Positions 38,450 through 50,569 are shown, counted from the first letter of the stretch. The stretch: DNA of 64,000 bases from Ascarosepion bandense (GCA_037127315.1 JBBBDQ010001186.1:1936501-2000500), one strand, 5' to 3'. Program-made: numbers and translations. Notes: a model not told the origin generated them from the sequence alone.

Positions 38450-38960
38450 ATGTGCTGAACTTTTTTTTTTTTTTTACATTTTAGGTCAACCTCTAGTGCT
38501 TCAGTATGTTTTCTTTTTCTGTATGTTCAGCAAATTCTTGGGGTGTTGATACATCAAAAGTATCATACAGTATTTGCATAGGTTCTTTCTTTTTTGTGAG
38601 CCTTTCTTCAGTAAACTTTTTCTTTAACTGATTGCAATGTCATTTGTTTCCATTTTTTGTCCTTTTACCATATCATCTTTCCAATTTGCGACATTATTAC
38701 ACCATCTTTTTTATTATTATTATTATTATATTACTCTGAAAAACACATTTTTGCCAATTTTGAAAAATTTAGTGTCCTTTTTCTTATCCATTCTTATTCT
38801 TTCTTGACCTGGTAACAACTCATCAAACACAATTTAATTTTTCTTGTAAACATCAATTCTGCCGTTGATAATGGTGTATTGGGATCTGGCATTATTCAGT
38901 ATATTCTTAAGAAATTTGTTGTGTTTCTTTTCTCACTTTTTCATTACTTGGTTGCATTGC
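38450..38960 (-). pseudogene. Ty3/gypsy pol remnant: integrase C-terminal part
   Basis: Minus-strand frames near 38,880-38,680 read TPLSTAELMFTRKIKLC and, after a frameshift, DELLPGQERIRMDKKK and FFKIGKNVFFRV. These fit the end of gypsy integrases (RxTPHSTTGxSPAELLFGR, later GdxVfvR). The integrase zinc finger and DDE core that should lie between RNase H and this piece are absent, so a large deletion has occurred. It ends in a T/A-rich tract near 38,460. Confidence 0.65.
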
Positions 38961-39145
38961 TTTGCCCTCTTACAAGTACCTACATGAAACATGAATGATT
39001 GTTTTCATGTTACTGTCATCATATTTATGTTGAATTACTACTCCTAAACCATAATCACTGTATCTGAAGCCAATATGATTTCTGCTTTTGAATTGTAGTG
39101 CACTAATGATAAGTCTGATGTCAGCGTTTTTTTTTATTTCGTCAA
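38960..39145 (-). pseudogene. Ty3/gypsy pol remnant: RNase H part
   Basis: The minus strand reads ECAFDEIKK near 39,140 and, further on, YSDYGLGVVIQHKYDDSNMK and HVSCRYL. This follows the gypsy RNase H pattern (CxxAFxxIK ... TDASxxGLGAVLxQ ... YxSRxL). The first aspartate-containing motif (DAS) is degraded to YSD. It is separated from the RT part upstream by the dimeric SINE at 39,146-39,455. Confidence 0.75.
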
Positions 39146-39455
39146 ATGCACACTCCACACACGTCTATTGAACAGGTTAAGAGGCTCATCCCTTGTTCCC
39201 TGTTTAGGATGTGGTTTCCGGCTTTCTCTTTTCCAATCTTCTCACTTTTTTTTTTATCAATTGGAGTAGATAGATCTATCTATTGCCTGGTTCACACTCC
39301 ACGCACATCTATTGAACAGGTTAAGAGGCTCATCCCTTGTTCCCTGTTTAGGATGTGGTTTCCGGCTTTCTTTTTTCCAATCTTTTCACTATTACATAGC
39401 CCCCTGCACATCAGTGGCATTACCGCCTTATTCGGGGTGATACGATTAAAAAAAA
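39146..39455 (+). mobile_element. Dimeric SINE-like element inserted in gypsy pol
   Basis: Two monomers (about 39,150-39,247 and 39,257-39,440) joined by a T-rich linker and ended by GGGGTGATACGATT plus a 16-base A tail. The monomer words are the same as in the minus-strand copy at 30.84-31.16 kb. The element splits a gypsy reading frame between the RT connection region and RNase H. I see no clean target-site duplication; the 5' junction GTGGAGTGTG (minus strand) is shared between the SINE and the target, which looks like microhomology. Confidence 0.85.
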
Positions 39456-40120
39456 AAAAAAAAAGCCTTCTGACACTTATACCTTTCTTAAGCAAATTGT
39501 TCAGTGAAGCTTTCAAATTCTGCATATCAGGCATATAAATTTGATAATAGTTTCCTAGTCCCAGAAATGCTTGTAACCTAGTAACATTTGTTGGGGGAAG
39601 CATATTCTTAATTACACTTACCCTCAATGGATCTGGTTGATGAGCATTTTTGTCAATAATTTGTCCTACATACTTGATTTTAAGCAAAAACAATTTGCAT
39701 TTCTTCTTGCTGAGTTTCAGCCCATACTCTTATATTTTTTCAAAAACTGTTTTCACATGCCCAATTTGTTGTTTCTTAGATACACTTTTAATTAATATAT
39801 CATTCAAATAAGCAACTACGTAATCACAATCTGCAAACATGGTATCCATAGCTTACTGAAATATAGCTGGAGCTACTTTTATGCCAAAAGGAAGTCAGCT
39901 GAACTTATACAATCCCTTGTTTGTATTTATAGTTGTTAACTCTGAACATTCTTCTTCAACTTGTATTTGTAAATAAACTTCAGAAAAATCCAGTTTTGAA
40001 AAAAAAATTTCCTGTTTAAATTTGAAAAAATTTATGAAATTGGTAATGGGTAATTATGGGGTTATGATTTACCCTGTCAAAAAACAACAAGAACCGGTGT
40101 ATTCAACGTGATATATCCGT
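39456..40120 (-). pseudogene. Ty3/gypsy reverse transcriptase remnant
   Basis: The minus strand reads, in order, NYPLP (~40,040), KLDFSEVYLQIQV (~39,990), FS*LPFGIKVAPAIFQ (~39,900), YVVAYLNDILI (~39,810), LFLLKIKYVGQIID (~39,690) and LQAFLGLGNYYQIYMPD (~39,560). These are RT motifs of Ty3/gypsy elements; the catalytic YLDD is YLND, losing an aspartate. At least three stops interrupt it. It continues into RNase H beyond the inserted SINE. The gag, protease and LTRs were not found. Confidence 0.9.
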
Positions 40121-40439
40121 AAGCCTGTTATGATGTAAAGCTATATCTACTAATTATATAATGTAAAGCTTCTTACAATCTAACAACCCTGAATATTTTT
40201 TAAAGGAATTGATTTTTTTGTGTTTAAACATTCTAATTTTCTAAGTATGTGAGTTTGTATATGACATTATCATTAAAAGATTATGTGGATTAATAGGTGT
40301 CCCTCCTCCAAAAAACTCTAAAACAAAATTTATCATCTGCTATTAATTCTATATCACCATACTTGTCAAGACATTAGGCGGTCGATAAATTCATTGATAC
40401 ATAAGAAAAACAAGACCACATGGTTAAGAATTGCTTGTA

Positions 40440-40795
40440 TAAAATGTTATGCTATAAGTAATATTTGTTTCAAATCAGATTAATTTAACTTTGAATTTAA
40501 CTTTCTAATGTTCCTCAAATAACATTTCAGAAATATTTTATTTTTGCATGATATTTAAAACTGAGAATTAACTTATTTATAAATGTATCATAAAAAAAAA
40601 TAACAATATTAATTCTGATCCATATAATTTTTGTTTTAAATACACCAAGAGTGCTTTGCTTACTGGAAATAGTAAAATTTAAATCCTTTAGCTTTCAATT
40701 AAAGCTAAAATGAAAGCTTCAAGAAAGTTTTTCATTTTAAAAAAATATTTTTAAATCTGACGCATACCGAATTAGCAAAGATACCTACGTAAAAT
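40440..40795 (+). repeat. AT-rich dispersed repeat, copy C
   Basis: It shares AAATCAGATTAATTTAACTT, TTGCATGATATTTAAAACTG, AGAATTAAC and a GATACCTACGT-type end with copy B (35.8-36.1 kb) and copy F (53.6-53.95 kb), same strand. Confidence 0.65.
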
Positions 40796-40879
40796 ATTCA
40801 GAATGTCTCAAAATAGGAGGTAACTGACCCACACAAATATTTCTACAAAGTTTCCTAAATAAAATATCCTAATATTTTC

Positions 40880-41490
40880 ATCCATATGTTGTGTTCCTTC
40901 AGGATGTATTGTAGGTAATCATGGTCTTCCACATCTCCCTATCCTTAATAGTTTATGTTATTGCTCCCAAATCCTGCTCTGCCATTCATTTGTTTAAGTC
41001 CATTAAGTATCTCACACCTTGCTTTCCCTTTTTCCCCACAATCTATCCATCCCATGAGTATCAGATTCTCCAAGCCCTCCTTCTTATTACATTTCCCAGT
41101 AACTTCAACTGTCTTTTTCTGATGTTGAGTATCAGTTTTCTTTTTGTTTCCATCCTCTCCAAAACCTTGTCGTTGCTCACATACTCAGTCCATAGTATTC
41201 TCAGCATCCTTCTGTAGGACCACATTTCAGTTTCTTCTAGTCTTTCCCTCATCTTTGATGAGATTGTCCAGCATTCACTGCCATATTGAAGGACAGACAT
41301 CACATAACAATCCAATATTCTCTTCTTTGTTTCCAGCAAACTTTTCCTGTCTCTGAATACTCTACTCAACTTCTGAAATGCATCCTTGGACATGGCAATA
41401 TGCATTCAGATCTTAGTGTTGCACCTACCAGCTCTAGAACACTTCCAACATATTTAAATTTCTGTACCTGGTTGATTTTAGTATAAATTT
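40880..41490 (-). pseudogene. LINE RT C-terminal remnant (second LINE type)
   Basis: The minus strand reads QVQKFKYVGSVLEL (~41,470), then an ATG-opened frame with KSLLETKKRILDCYVMSVLQ, YGSECWTI, EMWSYRRMLRILWTEYVSN and RQLKLLGNVIRR. This is the post-catalytic region of LINE ORF2 proteins (FKYLGS...LYGSETWTL...EMWxxRRMLRIxWxD). A frameshift near 41,065 leads into GLENLILMGWID, the expected continuation, running to about 40,900. The catalytic palm and endonuclease are absent. It belongs to a different LINE group from the jockey/CR1-like pieces. Confidence 0.85.
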
Positions 41491-42515
41491 CTTTTAACTA
41501 TGAATTTTTGGTAAATTTTCAAAGGTGTAGCTTTTTTTTTTTTTTTTTCCGTAGAAAATGCATCCATTTTGGGTTATTGTTGAATTCACTTGATAACAAA
41601 CTTTCTGTTAAAGTTTAACCACAGAAAAACAAAACAAAAAAACAGAACTTTTTACCATCGTCCAGGCCAAAGCCTACATTATTTTTTATTACTCATGTTG
41701 ACCAGAATTCGTGTCTTTTTTAGAAGAATTTAACGATAACTTTGGTAATTGCTTCTTCATTTCTAATGGAATTTTCTTTTTAACACATTTTTGATATTTC
41801 TTTTTAAAATGCCATGGAAAAGCTTTTTGAAAGAAAAAAAGTATATTTGCCAAATACGGCCGTCTTTTTTGAAGTTTGAAACTTGAATGATTCAATGCAT
41901 CCAACTGAAAATGCGGAAAAAATATTTTAAACATCACTTCAATTTTTTTTTATTTTTTTATTTTTTTACAAGTTTTAACTCAAATGTTCAAATACGGGAA
42001 ATTTTCTTAAAAATCATGACATTCCAAACTCAAATACAATAACAATGATTAATTTCCTACCTGAGCCTGTAGAATGGAGATTTCTTTTCTTCTAGAGAAT
42101 TTCTGTTGCCCGTTTTTAGTCTAACAACGATTCTTTAGTTTTTTTGGGGGTTTTTTTTTCAGTTATTTTTAACTTTTCTATTAATTCAATATATCGAAGT
42201 CTTTCTAAAAAACATCTGTACAAGACAATTTATGTCAAAATTTTCAGTCAATAAATGTTTTTAAAATTGTTATAATTTTAAGAAGACAGGTTTTGCAATG
42301 GCGTCTCATTACGAAATCGAATTTGTTTGTTCCTCTCAAACCTGAATTGATCGTGCGCCTCTCAGTGAATTGATATGACATAAAATTTGTATATTATTTT
42401 TAGGAATGTCGTAAGACAACAAAATTATTTCGTTAAAAAGATAGAAAAAGAAATACATTCAAATATTTCCGAGTTTGAAACAAAAGCAGCGTTTTACAAA
42501 TTCTAATTATCGACT
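41491..42515. other. AT-rich non-coding DNA
   Basis: No gene or element recognised. Long T runs occur near 41,531 and 41,941. Confidence 0.5.
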
Positions 42516-42525
42516 AACAAGGTTT

Positions 42526-42572
42526 CAAAGGGAAGTAACTCAGACTTTAGAGTTATGTCCCTTACATTAAAA
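42526..42572. repeat. GGGAAGTAACTC palindrome (copy 1)
   Basis: AAAGGGAAGTAACTC and TAGAGTTATGTCCCTT are inverted copies about 6 bp apart, forming an imperfect hairpin. A near-identical palindrome lies at 60,308-60,352, and one arm alone (minus strand) at 24,788-24,802. Probably a transposon terminus or MITE piece. Confidence 0.65.
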
Positions 42573-43465
42573 GGTTACTTTTTTTTTTTTAATATGCCAC
42601 TATAGCCTGGGAGATAACTTTGAATACGAAATAAGGTTTTCCAAAGGTTAATTTATTGTAGCGATTAGATCAATCTAATCTATAACCTTCCTCAGTTCTT
42701 CAATCTGTAAAATGTGCGGGTATCTTTTTTTTCAGTTTCTACCAATAATATTTTTCCGGCATTGGTAGGCACTAGCTTGAAAGGAGAAACTTATTCCCAA
42801 TTTAAAATCAAAATTTGAGTTCCAAGTGTTATTTAAATTTTATTGTCTTCTTTTCAAAAAGAATTCTAGTTTACTTGAAATATGATAGCATAAAGCTAAA
42901 TTAGAGAAAAAGAAAATAATTTTACGCATTTCAGTAAAGTTTTTAAAACACTGTCAGTCATTTATAACCAACTCATCATTTTAATTGAAAAATAACAATT
43001 AAATGTATAACAATTTGTTTGGGTAGATATTTGAAGGCTATGACAATGCGTTTAGTATAATTACGGAAGGTAAATAAGGTGTTGGGTATTACCTATTTAT
43101 TATTCATTAATATTTTGAGATCAGAATCTCATCTTCAGAATGATAGGAGAGCTAGATTTCACATCAGCTGGCAGGCCATGCCTTTAAACGAATGGTCCTC
43201 TTTAGCTGCTACTGCTGTCGTTAATTGTAGTGAGTATGTATGCATACCAGTAAGTGTGTTAGTGCATTATATGTGTGTGTGTGTGTTTATAATTTATATA
43301 AGTGTGCGATATAGTAGGATTTGGCTTTTTCACATCTTTATTAAAGTAGATATTTAATTTGAAAATTAAATGTCTACTCTACAGATATATTTCAGAAAAA
43401 ATTGATAAAAGATTAAGGATATATAGTGAGACCTGATAAAAATAAAGTATAAAAATAGCATTATA
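42573..43465. other. Non-coding, no recognised element
   Basis: No supported gene. A short TG run lies at about 43,273-43,287. Confidence 0.45.
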
Positions 43466-44425
43466 TATATATTTGTAAATTCAGATCATATTTAGGAGTG
43501 ATAGCTATTTCAAAATGTTAGTTTGAGACATACATTATCAACGCTGTTCAATCAACGAATGGAAACAATTCTTATGCCAGAAGTAGAGGTCAGTAAAGGA
43601 AGGGGTGAGAAAAATTGGTTACTATAGGGTTAAGCGGAGGGGAATCATAGTGGTAAATTCCCCTTTTGGTAGTGAGAGGCATGTAGCTTGACCATTGGGT
43701 TAGTAGTGGTAGGTAAAAGGGAAAAGGTTATGGATTCACCAAATTTTAAAATCTCATTTATGTAAAAGACAATTTCTATTATGAATAAATGGAAGAACAA
43801 GATAATTATTGAAATTGAAATTTATTATTGTGATGACACATGCTAACAATTTCTTTACGTTTATTCAGAAGTACATTTTGATACTGAAATTTCAAAATCT
43901 TAATTTTTTCTGTAAATATAGATTACATCTATCACCTTGGCTATTAAGAGTACATGCCAGGCCTATCTGCTTCTACTTTATCTGTGGATTTAGGCCATTC
44001 TCCTTTAATTCCCAGTATTTTGGGGAGAGGGCTGTCTGGTACCTTAAATTAGGGTTAGTAAAGGCATACCTGTGTGTATAAATTCTTTCTTTCCAAATTC
44101 CTGCTGAAATTTTGATGTAAATATTATATTTTTCCCTGTTTTCCTAAGGATAGATAGTAGCTTGATAGATCAAATTTGTAGATCTACATTTACCTTCAAC
44201 CAGATAGTTTTCACTGCATCTGCAATTACAGAAGGCTAAAATCCCATTTTCTGTATTAAATTCACTGGACTTTTTCAAAATTTAGTTATTGTGGGAGCTA
44301 ATAATGTACATATTAGTACAAGAATAACTAACCTTAATCATTTTGGATTGACGATACATGTCTCAAACTGACATGTTGAAATAGCTATCCCCTTTAAATG
44401 TGATCTGAATTTACAGATAAATAAA
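43466..44425. mobile_element. Possible inverted-repeat element (~75-bp arms)
   Basis: The arm at about 43,470-43,540 (TGTAAATTCAGATCATATTT ... GATAGCTATTTCAAAATGT ... GTTTGAGACATACATTATC) is inverted at about 44,345-44,425 with roughly 80-85% identity. The ~800-bp interior has no convincing coding frame. This could be a non-autonomous DNA transposon or an inverted duplication of a repeat. I see no clear termini or target duplication. Confidence 0.5.
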
Positions 44426-44551
44426 TGAATATCTGCTCTGTAAATTTAATTTACATTGAGCTCTCTGTTTGATCAGTTTTATGTTTTAACGATATTACTA
44501 AAATCATCTAAGATTATTTACCAAGCTTATCCTGGATTTTTTACCTATATA

Positions 44552-44738
44552 TAACATAGTGATGATCCACGTATACTGTCTTAATATGTATATTAAAAAG
44601 TTGTGAGTTTTAAATTTTAAAATCATTTGTTTATGATGAAGGACTGAGGACGGTCTGAAATATAAAATATAATAATAGAAATAAACAAATACTGTCAAAA
44701 AAATACATTTTTGAACTCACAACTTTTTAATAATTTTT

Positions 44739-44740
<2 letters not shown>
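44552..44740. mobile_element. Small TIR element with hammerhead-like core (copy 1)
   Basis: Perfect 18-bp inverted repeats (ATTAAAAAGTTGTGAGTT at 44,592-44,609 and its complement at 44,714-44,731) enclose a body shared with 62.7 kb. A flank, TAACATAGTGATGATCCACG onward at 44,552-44,587, is also shared, but at 62.7 kb the body is inverted relative to it. The body, read plus here, contains ATGATGA...GAAA between ATTTGTTT and AAACAAAT, resembling a hammerhead ribozyme core with the conserved C replaced by A. Confidence 0.65.

Positions 44741-44788
<48 letters not shown>
44741..44788. repeat. (TA)n microsatellite
   Basis: About 24 TA units directly abutting the small TIR element. Confidence 0.95.
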
Positions 44789-44791
<3 letters not shown>

Positions 44792-46570
44792 AATTCAAGT
44801 TAAAATAAGGTATTTGTGCTTTCTTTGAAAAACTTGTCTATCTCTTTCTAAAGTTCTATTTCTATACTTCTCTCAACTAAAATGAAGGCAACACTCAAAT
44901 AAAAGGAGGAAAAAAAAGAAAAGACTGAAACTGGTCAAAAATTGTTCGGGGTTTGCAGGAGCAAAGTGTACTTATTTGTAACTGAAACATAACAAAAATC
45001 AGTGCAGCTCCATGCATAACTTCTGTTATAAAAAGAAAAATGAATGAAAACAAAAGGATTACTAGAAAATAAAATAATTTTAGCCAATCAAAAAAAAGAA
45101 AAAAAAATCATTGACACAATCATTGACACAATCATTAAAAAAATGCTAACTTTTGATTTTAGCCTAATTCTCAAGGATGGTCAAAAGGATATAAATTTGA
45201 CACGTTCGGGCCAGAAACAGATGGAATGAGGAAAGGAGGGAATCAAAGAATGCTACTGAATAGAAACCAGCCATGTGGGACATGCAAAGAATCAGTAAAG
45301 TGGTCATATTTCTGCCCTGCTAAGGGCTGAAAAACAAAACAAAATCACGGACTGACCTAATTACTTATATTACTACTATCCTTATCAAGGTCTTACTTCA
45401 CAACCCTACTACCAGACCTCTCTCCAGGCTGCTATGCTCTATTAAATAATTTTGTTATGCTGAATATCACAGGACTCACTCCTCACTATATCACAATATT
45501 TATCTTAAATCCTTGAATGAGTTTGTTTTAAGCCAAAGTTCACAGGTAAAATAATTTTCCTACCAGCCTATTCATACTGGTGATCTTCTGATGTAAATAC
45601 ATTTGCCACACATTAATAGCATTTTAGAAAAATATTATTTACTTTAAGCTTAAAATATAAAGAAAAGCACATTTGAACACAGCAATGTACATGACATGAA
45701 GAAGTTCATGGGTCAAACAGTACCAGTCACCCCCACAAAAATATGTCTCAAATTAAATACAGAGGAAGAAAATTATCAAAAATTGGTTTTGTTTATGTCT
45801 AAAAATAAATATTTTAATATAACTAAAATGTTAATATATTTTTATTCTATTGACCTTTAAGAAACTTTGTGAAATTGATATTTTATATTAATATGAATAC
45901 AAAAAAAATAAAGTAATTCAGAATTATTATTTCCTATTTTATTTTTAGCATAAAATATGATTAACACTTGTAAAAGCAAACTTTTTAAAAGATTTTTGAT
46001 GAAAAATGGCATTAGACTTTACATTTTCCAATTATTCAAACACATCTTTATTTAATAAAAGGAAATTTTTTTGTCATCAACTGGAAGAATTTCAAAATTG
46101 CTCTGAAAAATTACAATTAAATTTTTTCAAAAATAAATATACATTGTAGATTTTCCTGGTCAAAGTTGAAAAAATTGTGTTTTGTTAAATTATGCAAATA
46201 CTAACTCTCCACAAAAATACTTTAGTTTTCTTGAATTATTTTTGTAAGGTTTCACAACAAATTTTCAACATCTTTAGAATTTGATGTTGCATACAGTTTT
46301 TTTTGTTTTACTGAAATAACATCTTCATGAATTTTTCTTCATAAAACTATAAATATATTTCAATCAACCCCTGCAATTTTCAATTTGTTCACAATGTATA
46401 TCAAGTGAAAGTGGCACTAAGCTGAAATTATTTCCAAAGCATTTCTAATAAAATAACTTAATTAGTAACTTAATTAGTATAAATTAGTTTATTAACTGAA
46501 TAAATACTGAAAATATTGGGTAAAGTTCATTTTAGGTGCCGATGGCTACATAGGCAGCATTTTTCTTTCG
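44789..46570. other. Non-coding, no recognised element
   Basis: A GC-richer stretch at about 45,170-45,450 resembles a decayed repeat but I cannot name it. ATTGACACAATC is tandemly repeated near 45,110-45,137. No gene. Confidence 0.45.
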
Positions 46571-46571
46571 T

Positions 46572-46722
46572 ATTTTGGTTGATTTTATTCCTTTACTGAA
46601 ACTTTCGGCAATGTACTTCCTGTTATTAGTGTAATAAGCATAGAAATACAATAGCGCAGTACTTTAATTACCGGAAGTACATTGCCAGAAATATCAGTAA
46701 ATGATGAAAAATCTGCCAAAAT
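46572..46722. mobile_element. Foldback/MITE-like inverted repeat
   Basis: Arms of about 55 bp, with GGCAATGTACTTCC (46,608-46,621 region) and its complement GGAAGTACATTGCC (~46,673-46,686) as the perfect core, and TTTACTGA and GATTTT words conserved further out. The ~50-bp loop is AT-rich. No coding capacity. Confidence 0.65.
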
Positions 46723-47425
46723 TCGTTCAGATACACAGTACGTCATTCTGCAGTTAATTACATGACTTCATGAGAAAAAGAGCAAGATATAGTTCGTTTT
46801 TTTTATGGACATTTATATAAAAAAAGGTAATTTTCTTCAATAACTAACAGTTGATTTGAGTTCAGCATATACATTTGCACAGAGATAATGCTATTTTGGA
46901 TAAATTTGAAGGGGAAAAGCGTCGGGACTTACAACGAAAATTTACCAAATATTGTTTGAATTGGATGATTCTCTGACTTTTGGCAAAGTTTGAAAAACAG
47001 TAGCCTGGTTTTTTGTTTTTATTTAGGAAAACACATGTACTTCCACCATACTTATCTTTCTCCTCTGAAGAAGTTAGTAGTAGTAGAATGGTGTATCCAA
47101 AATATTGTGGTAACAATAAATACAAGAAAAAAACAAGATTGCTGGAATTAGAATTACTCATCTCAAAATTTCACTATAATTTTACCAACAGATTTGCATA
47201 ATGATGGAATACTCACAGGAATTACATTGACTTCATAGACTCCAATATGCAAGAGTTTATACAAGAGAAAGTGAACACACAAAGTTAGGCACCTTCAAAA
47301 ATAAAATAAAAACACAACTTTATCATCAAATTTGTGTTATTATGAAGAGGAAAGATCAAAGGATTTTTTAATGCAAGTTTTTTTTAATCCTTTTTATAAA
47401 CCTGAAAATTTTAGCTAAAAATCTT
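46723..47425. other. AT-rich non-coding DNA
   Basis: No supported gene; overlapping 62- and 99-codon frames on opposite strands near 46,862-47,201 lack recognisable domains. Confidence 0.45.
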
Positions 47426-47650
47426 GTTTTTTTATAGTATCAATGCAGGACCATAACTTTGTGCAGGAAACATGTGTGTCATTTTGTAGTGAAAATACAC
47501 TGACTTGGAAATTTTTGCAAAAAAAAAAAAAAATAATAGAATTGTTAGATTTTAATGAAAATTTCAAGACTTATTCACAGATTAATTATTTTTTACATTT
47601 TATTTTTAAAAAATCTGTTTTACATTTGTTATCTTCTACTTGTTTAGTTA
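47426..47650 (+). repeat. AT-rich dispersed repeat, copy D (5' part)
   Basis: It shares GTGAAAATAC..., TTGGAAATTTTTGCAAAAA, AGATTTTAATGAAAATTTCA and AGACTTATTCACA with copy B at about 34,950-35,040. Confidence 0.6.
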
Positions 47651-50568
47651 TATGAAATTTCAAGAACTCTATTGTATTGATTATTGTTCATAAGAACAAA
47701 TCCTTGGAGAATTAAATCAAATTATTTTTGGTAATTATTGGTTTTATTATTTATATTTTTCTAACTATGATTATTTAATCTAATTTCCATCACAAAGTGA
47801 TTTCCTATGTTTGGTAATCTTGAAAGTGTCAAAACTTATTTAGAATTGTGAAAACAAATTTAATTAAAATACATTTAACTGATTTTTACAAGCAATGTAT
47901 TTCTTTTCATTTATCCTTATCATAAAGATAATGATCAACCAATTTGTAATTTTGCTTAGTGTAGAAAACCCTGCACACCAATATTTCAGAATAAAACTTG
48001 CAAAATGTTTTATTACCAAATCTTCTATTCCTTAGTTATTTAGTTTATTTTTTAAAACTTTTCCTTCTTCCTCCATTTTAAACATTTTCCTTTTTTTTGG
48101 GGGGGGGGGTCTTTGATATGGCATTCTGAAGAAGCTGTGAAAAGTAAATATAAATTTTAAATATCTCCTTGTTAAACTCAAATAACTGAAACATAGTCAT
48201 CATGAAATTTTAACAAAATTATAATCATTCATAGATCATTTACAACAGGTAATAAACAAGTGAACTGAGTTGAATAGCCTCATGAAAATAGAAAGTATAA
48301 ACTTTTATATATAATTGTATATTTGTGTAGCAACTTTTCTTTTATACATGTTTCATAGAATGTGACAAACAAGGAAAATCATAAATTTTTCTCTTAGCTC
48401 CACGAAAAGGGAACCTGTAAGGTCATTAAAAAAAGATTCCTTATCTTCTACAACCAAGAAAATGTGTTTGTGTGTGTGTTTTAGAGAGAAAGACAGAGAG
48501 ATAGAGAGAAGAAAAATAGACAAACATTTAAGCTTGCAGAGAAGTTTTGTTTAATGAAAATTTAATCATTGCTCATAAGTGTCAGTCCATTTCTTTTATA
48601 TTCTTTTCGTTCAACAAGGAGACAACTATTTTTTTTTAAAAATTTTCACCACAATATCTAACAGTACTGTCAAAGAAAAACACTATTATGGAAAAAAATA
48701 AAAGAACAAGAATTAAGACAATACATAATGATTGACATTGCATTTAAAGATCAAAGAATGAAAAGCAAGTGGCCAGAAGAGACTTCTATAAAGAAGTTTG
48801 AGAGAAGAGAGTATTAGCATACAACTTACAGGTTATATTTAGCCATTTTGCCTGTAAAACAAGACCTTTTCCCTAATCTAGTATTGCACTTAAATTCATA
48901 AAGTCTAGATACCATAGACAGATTCTTTGCCTAAACTCCTTGCAGTTGGAGAGGTTTTTGAAAATTTAGTCTGAAAATTTTGTAGTGAGACACGACATCC
49001 AGCTTGTTTAAAATTTGATGGCTAAGGTAGATAACAACAAACATACAAACAAATAATGAATGAAGAAAATTTTAGATTTTGGTAACAACATTATTTATAT
49101 TCATAATGACAAAAATATTGACAAAATATAAACATATATAAAAATATTGACAAAATATAAAGTTGAAAATATATATTGAGAGAGTGATGAGAGAATGTAT
49201 TTGTGACTTTCAAATTAATTGTTCATGAATTGATGAAAAAATAAATTCTCTCTCTTTTTTATGTTCAATAAAAAAGTATGTACACCAAACAGTTTGTTGA
49301 AAAAAGGTTGCTTGAAAGTAAGTTCAAAGGTATGTGTAGAAAATGCTGAATGATTGTTTCTTGGAGAAAATGAATATAAAATGTGTGAGTAAATATATGT
49401 TAATTGTATTAGTGAGTGAGTATGTTGCAATTTTGATATGCGTGTTAAGAGTTACTTAACTTGTCAAAATTCAACAAATCATAGTTGTGTGAATTTTAGT
49501 AACACATGGTTGACGTTTGAATTCTCACTGAGGAAAAATATTAAGTGAGTGAATAAGTGTTGAAATTGAAGTAAGTGAATGAGAGAGAGTTGAAAAGTAA
49601 ATTTCTCACTTAGATTCGGCTTCATGCCACATGGCAAACAAAGTGGGTGATTGTGCTTTTGTCTCTTACATGGCGACTGGTTTCCTGGCCTGAAGTGAAA
49701 TTTCTTTCTTGGTCTTCTCCTTAAATAATGGCAAAGTGGATCAGGAACACTTGTGAGTTTTGGCAGAATTAAACGTGTTCCTATGTGCCTTTGATTTATT
49801 AGCCAATCAGCAAAGATTTATGTGAGCTTCAAACTTTATGTTTTTTACAAATATGAGTGTGGTTTTGAAGTATGTTTTGTGCTAATGAAACTTTTTTTAC
49901 CTGGACTCATGATGAGTGCAATACGTAAATTGTCGCATCTGCTTAATTAAACTTTGCAAGCAGATTCCACAAGTTCTTTCACTTTCGATCATGTTCAGGT
50001 GTGCCGAAATGTTAGCATTTCAACCAAAGAACCTTAAAAATAAAAAAAAATAATAAAATTGTGTTCGATCATTTGTCATATTTTAATTAGTGGGTTAGAC
50101 AAGAATTTACAGAACCTTCTTGTAAGTTGTATGAGAAATATGTTGACTTTCATTGAAGAATTTTTTACTTCAGAATTATCGTATTAGCAACTTTTTAGTT
50201 TTAATTTGATTAATTTTAATTCAGATTTTAATGGGAGATAAATTCTTCAAAGGGAGGTAAATAGATAAATACCGAAACGTAAAATAGAATTATTTCCCTT
50301 AGATTAGGCAAGTTGTAAACGAAAATTATTGCTTACATTTTTTTTTTTTTAAATTTGAAATCATGAAAAAATGAATTTTTTACCCGTTTGTCAATAAAAT
50401 ATCTCCATTTGACACAAATACACGAAGGTAAACAATTTTACTGTACACATCGTGAAACTTTGCTGACATAAATAACATGATAATCTAAGAATCTCCAACG
50501 AAAATTCTGTCTTGTCGAAAAATATTAATGAAAAATGTTTTAAATTCTAAATTTTCCCTCCACTCATT
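47651..50568. other. AT-rich non-coding DNA
   Basis: No gene. Small features are a 9-10 base G run near 48,102, short GA/TG microsatellite patches near 48,466-48,510, and a 20-bp AAATATTGACAAAATATAAA unit seen twice near 49,113-49,161. Confidence 0.45.
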
Positions 50569-50569
50569 T

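Noticed and set aside
39146..39538. 130-codon plus-strand frame
   Set aside because: It is a translation of the dimeric SINE; the two protein repeats simply mirror the two SINE monomers.
41061..41405. Intact 114-aa host gene
   Set aside because: It matches the C-terminal region of LINE ORF2 proteins and continues past a frameshift; a retroelement remnant.
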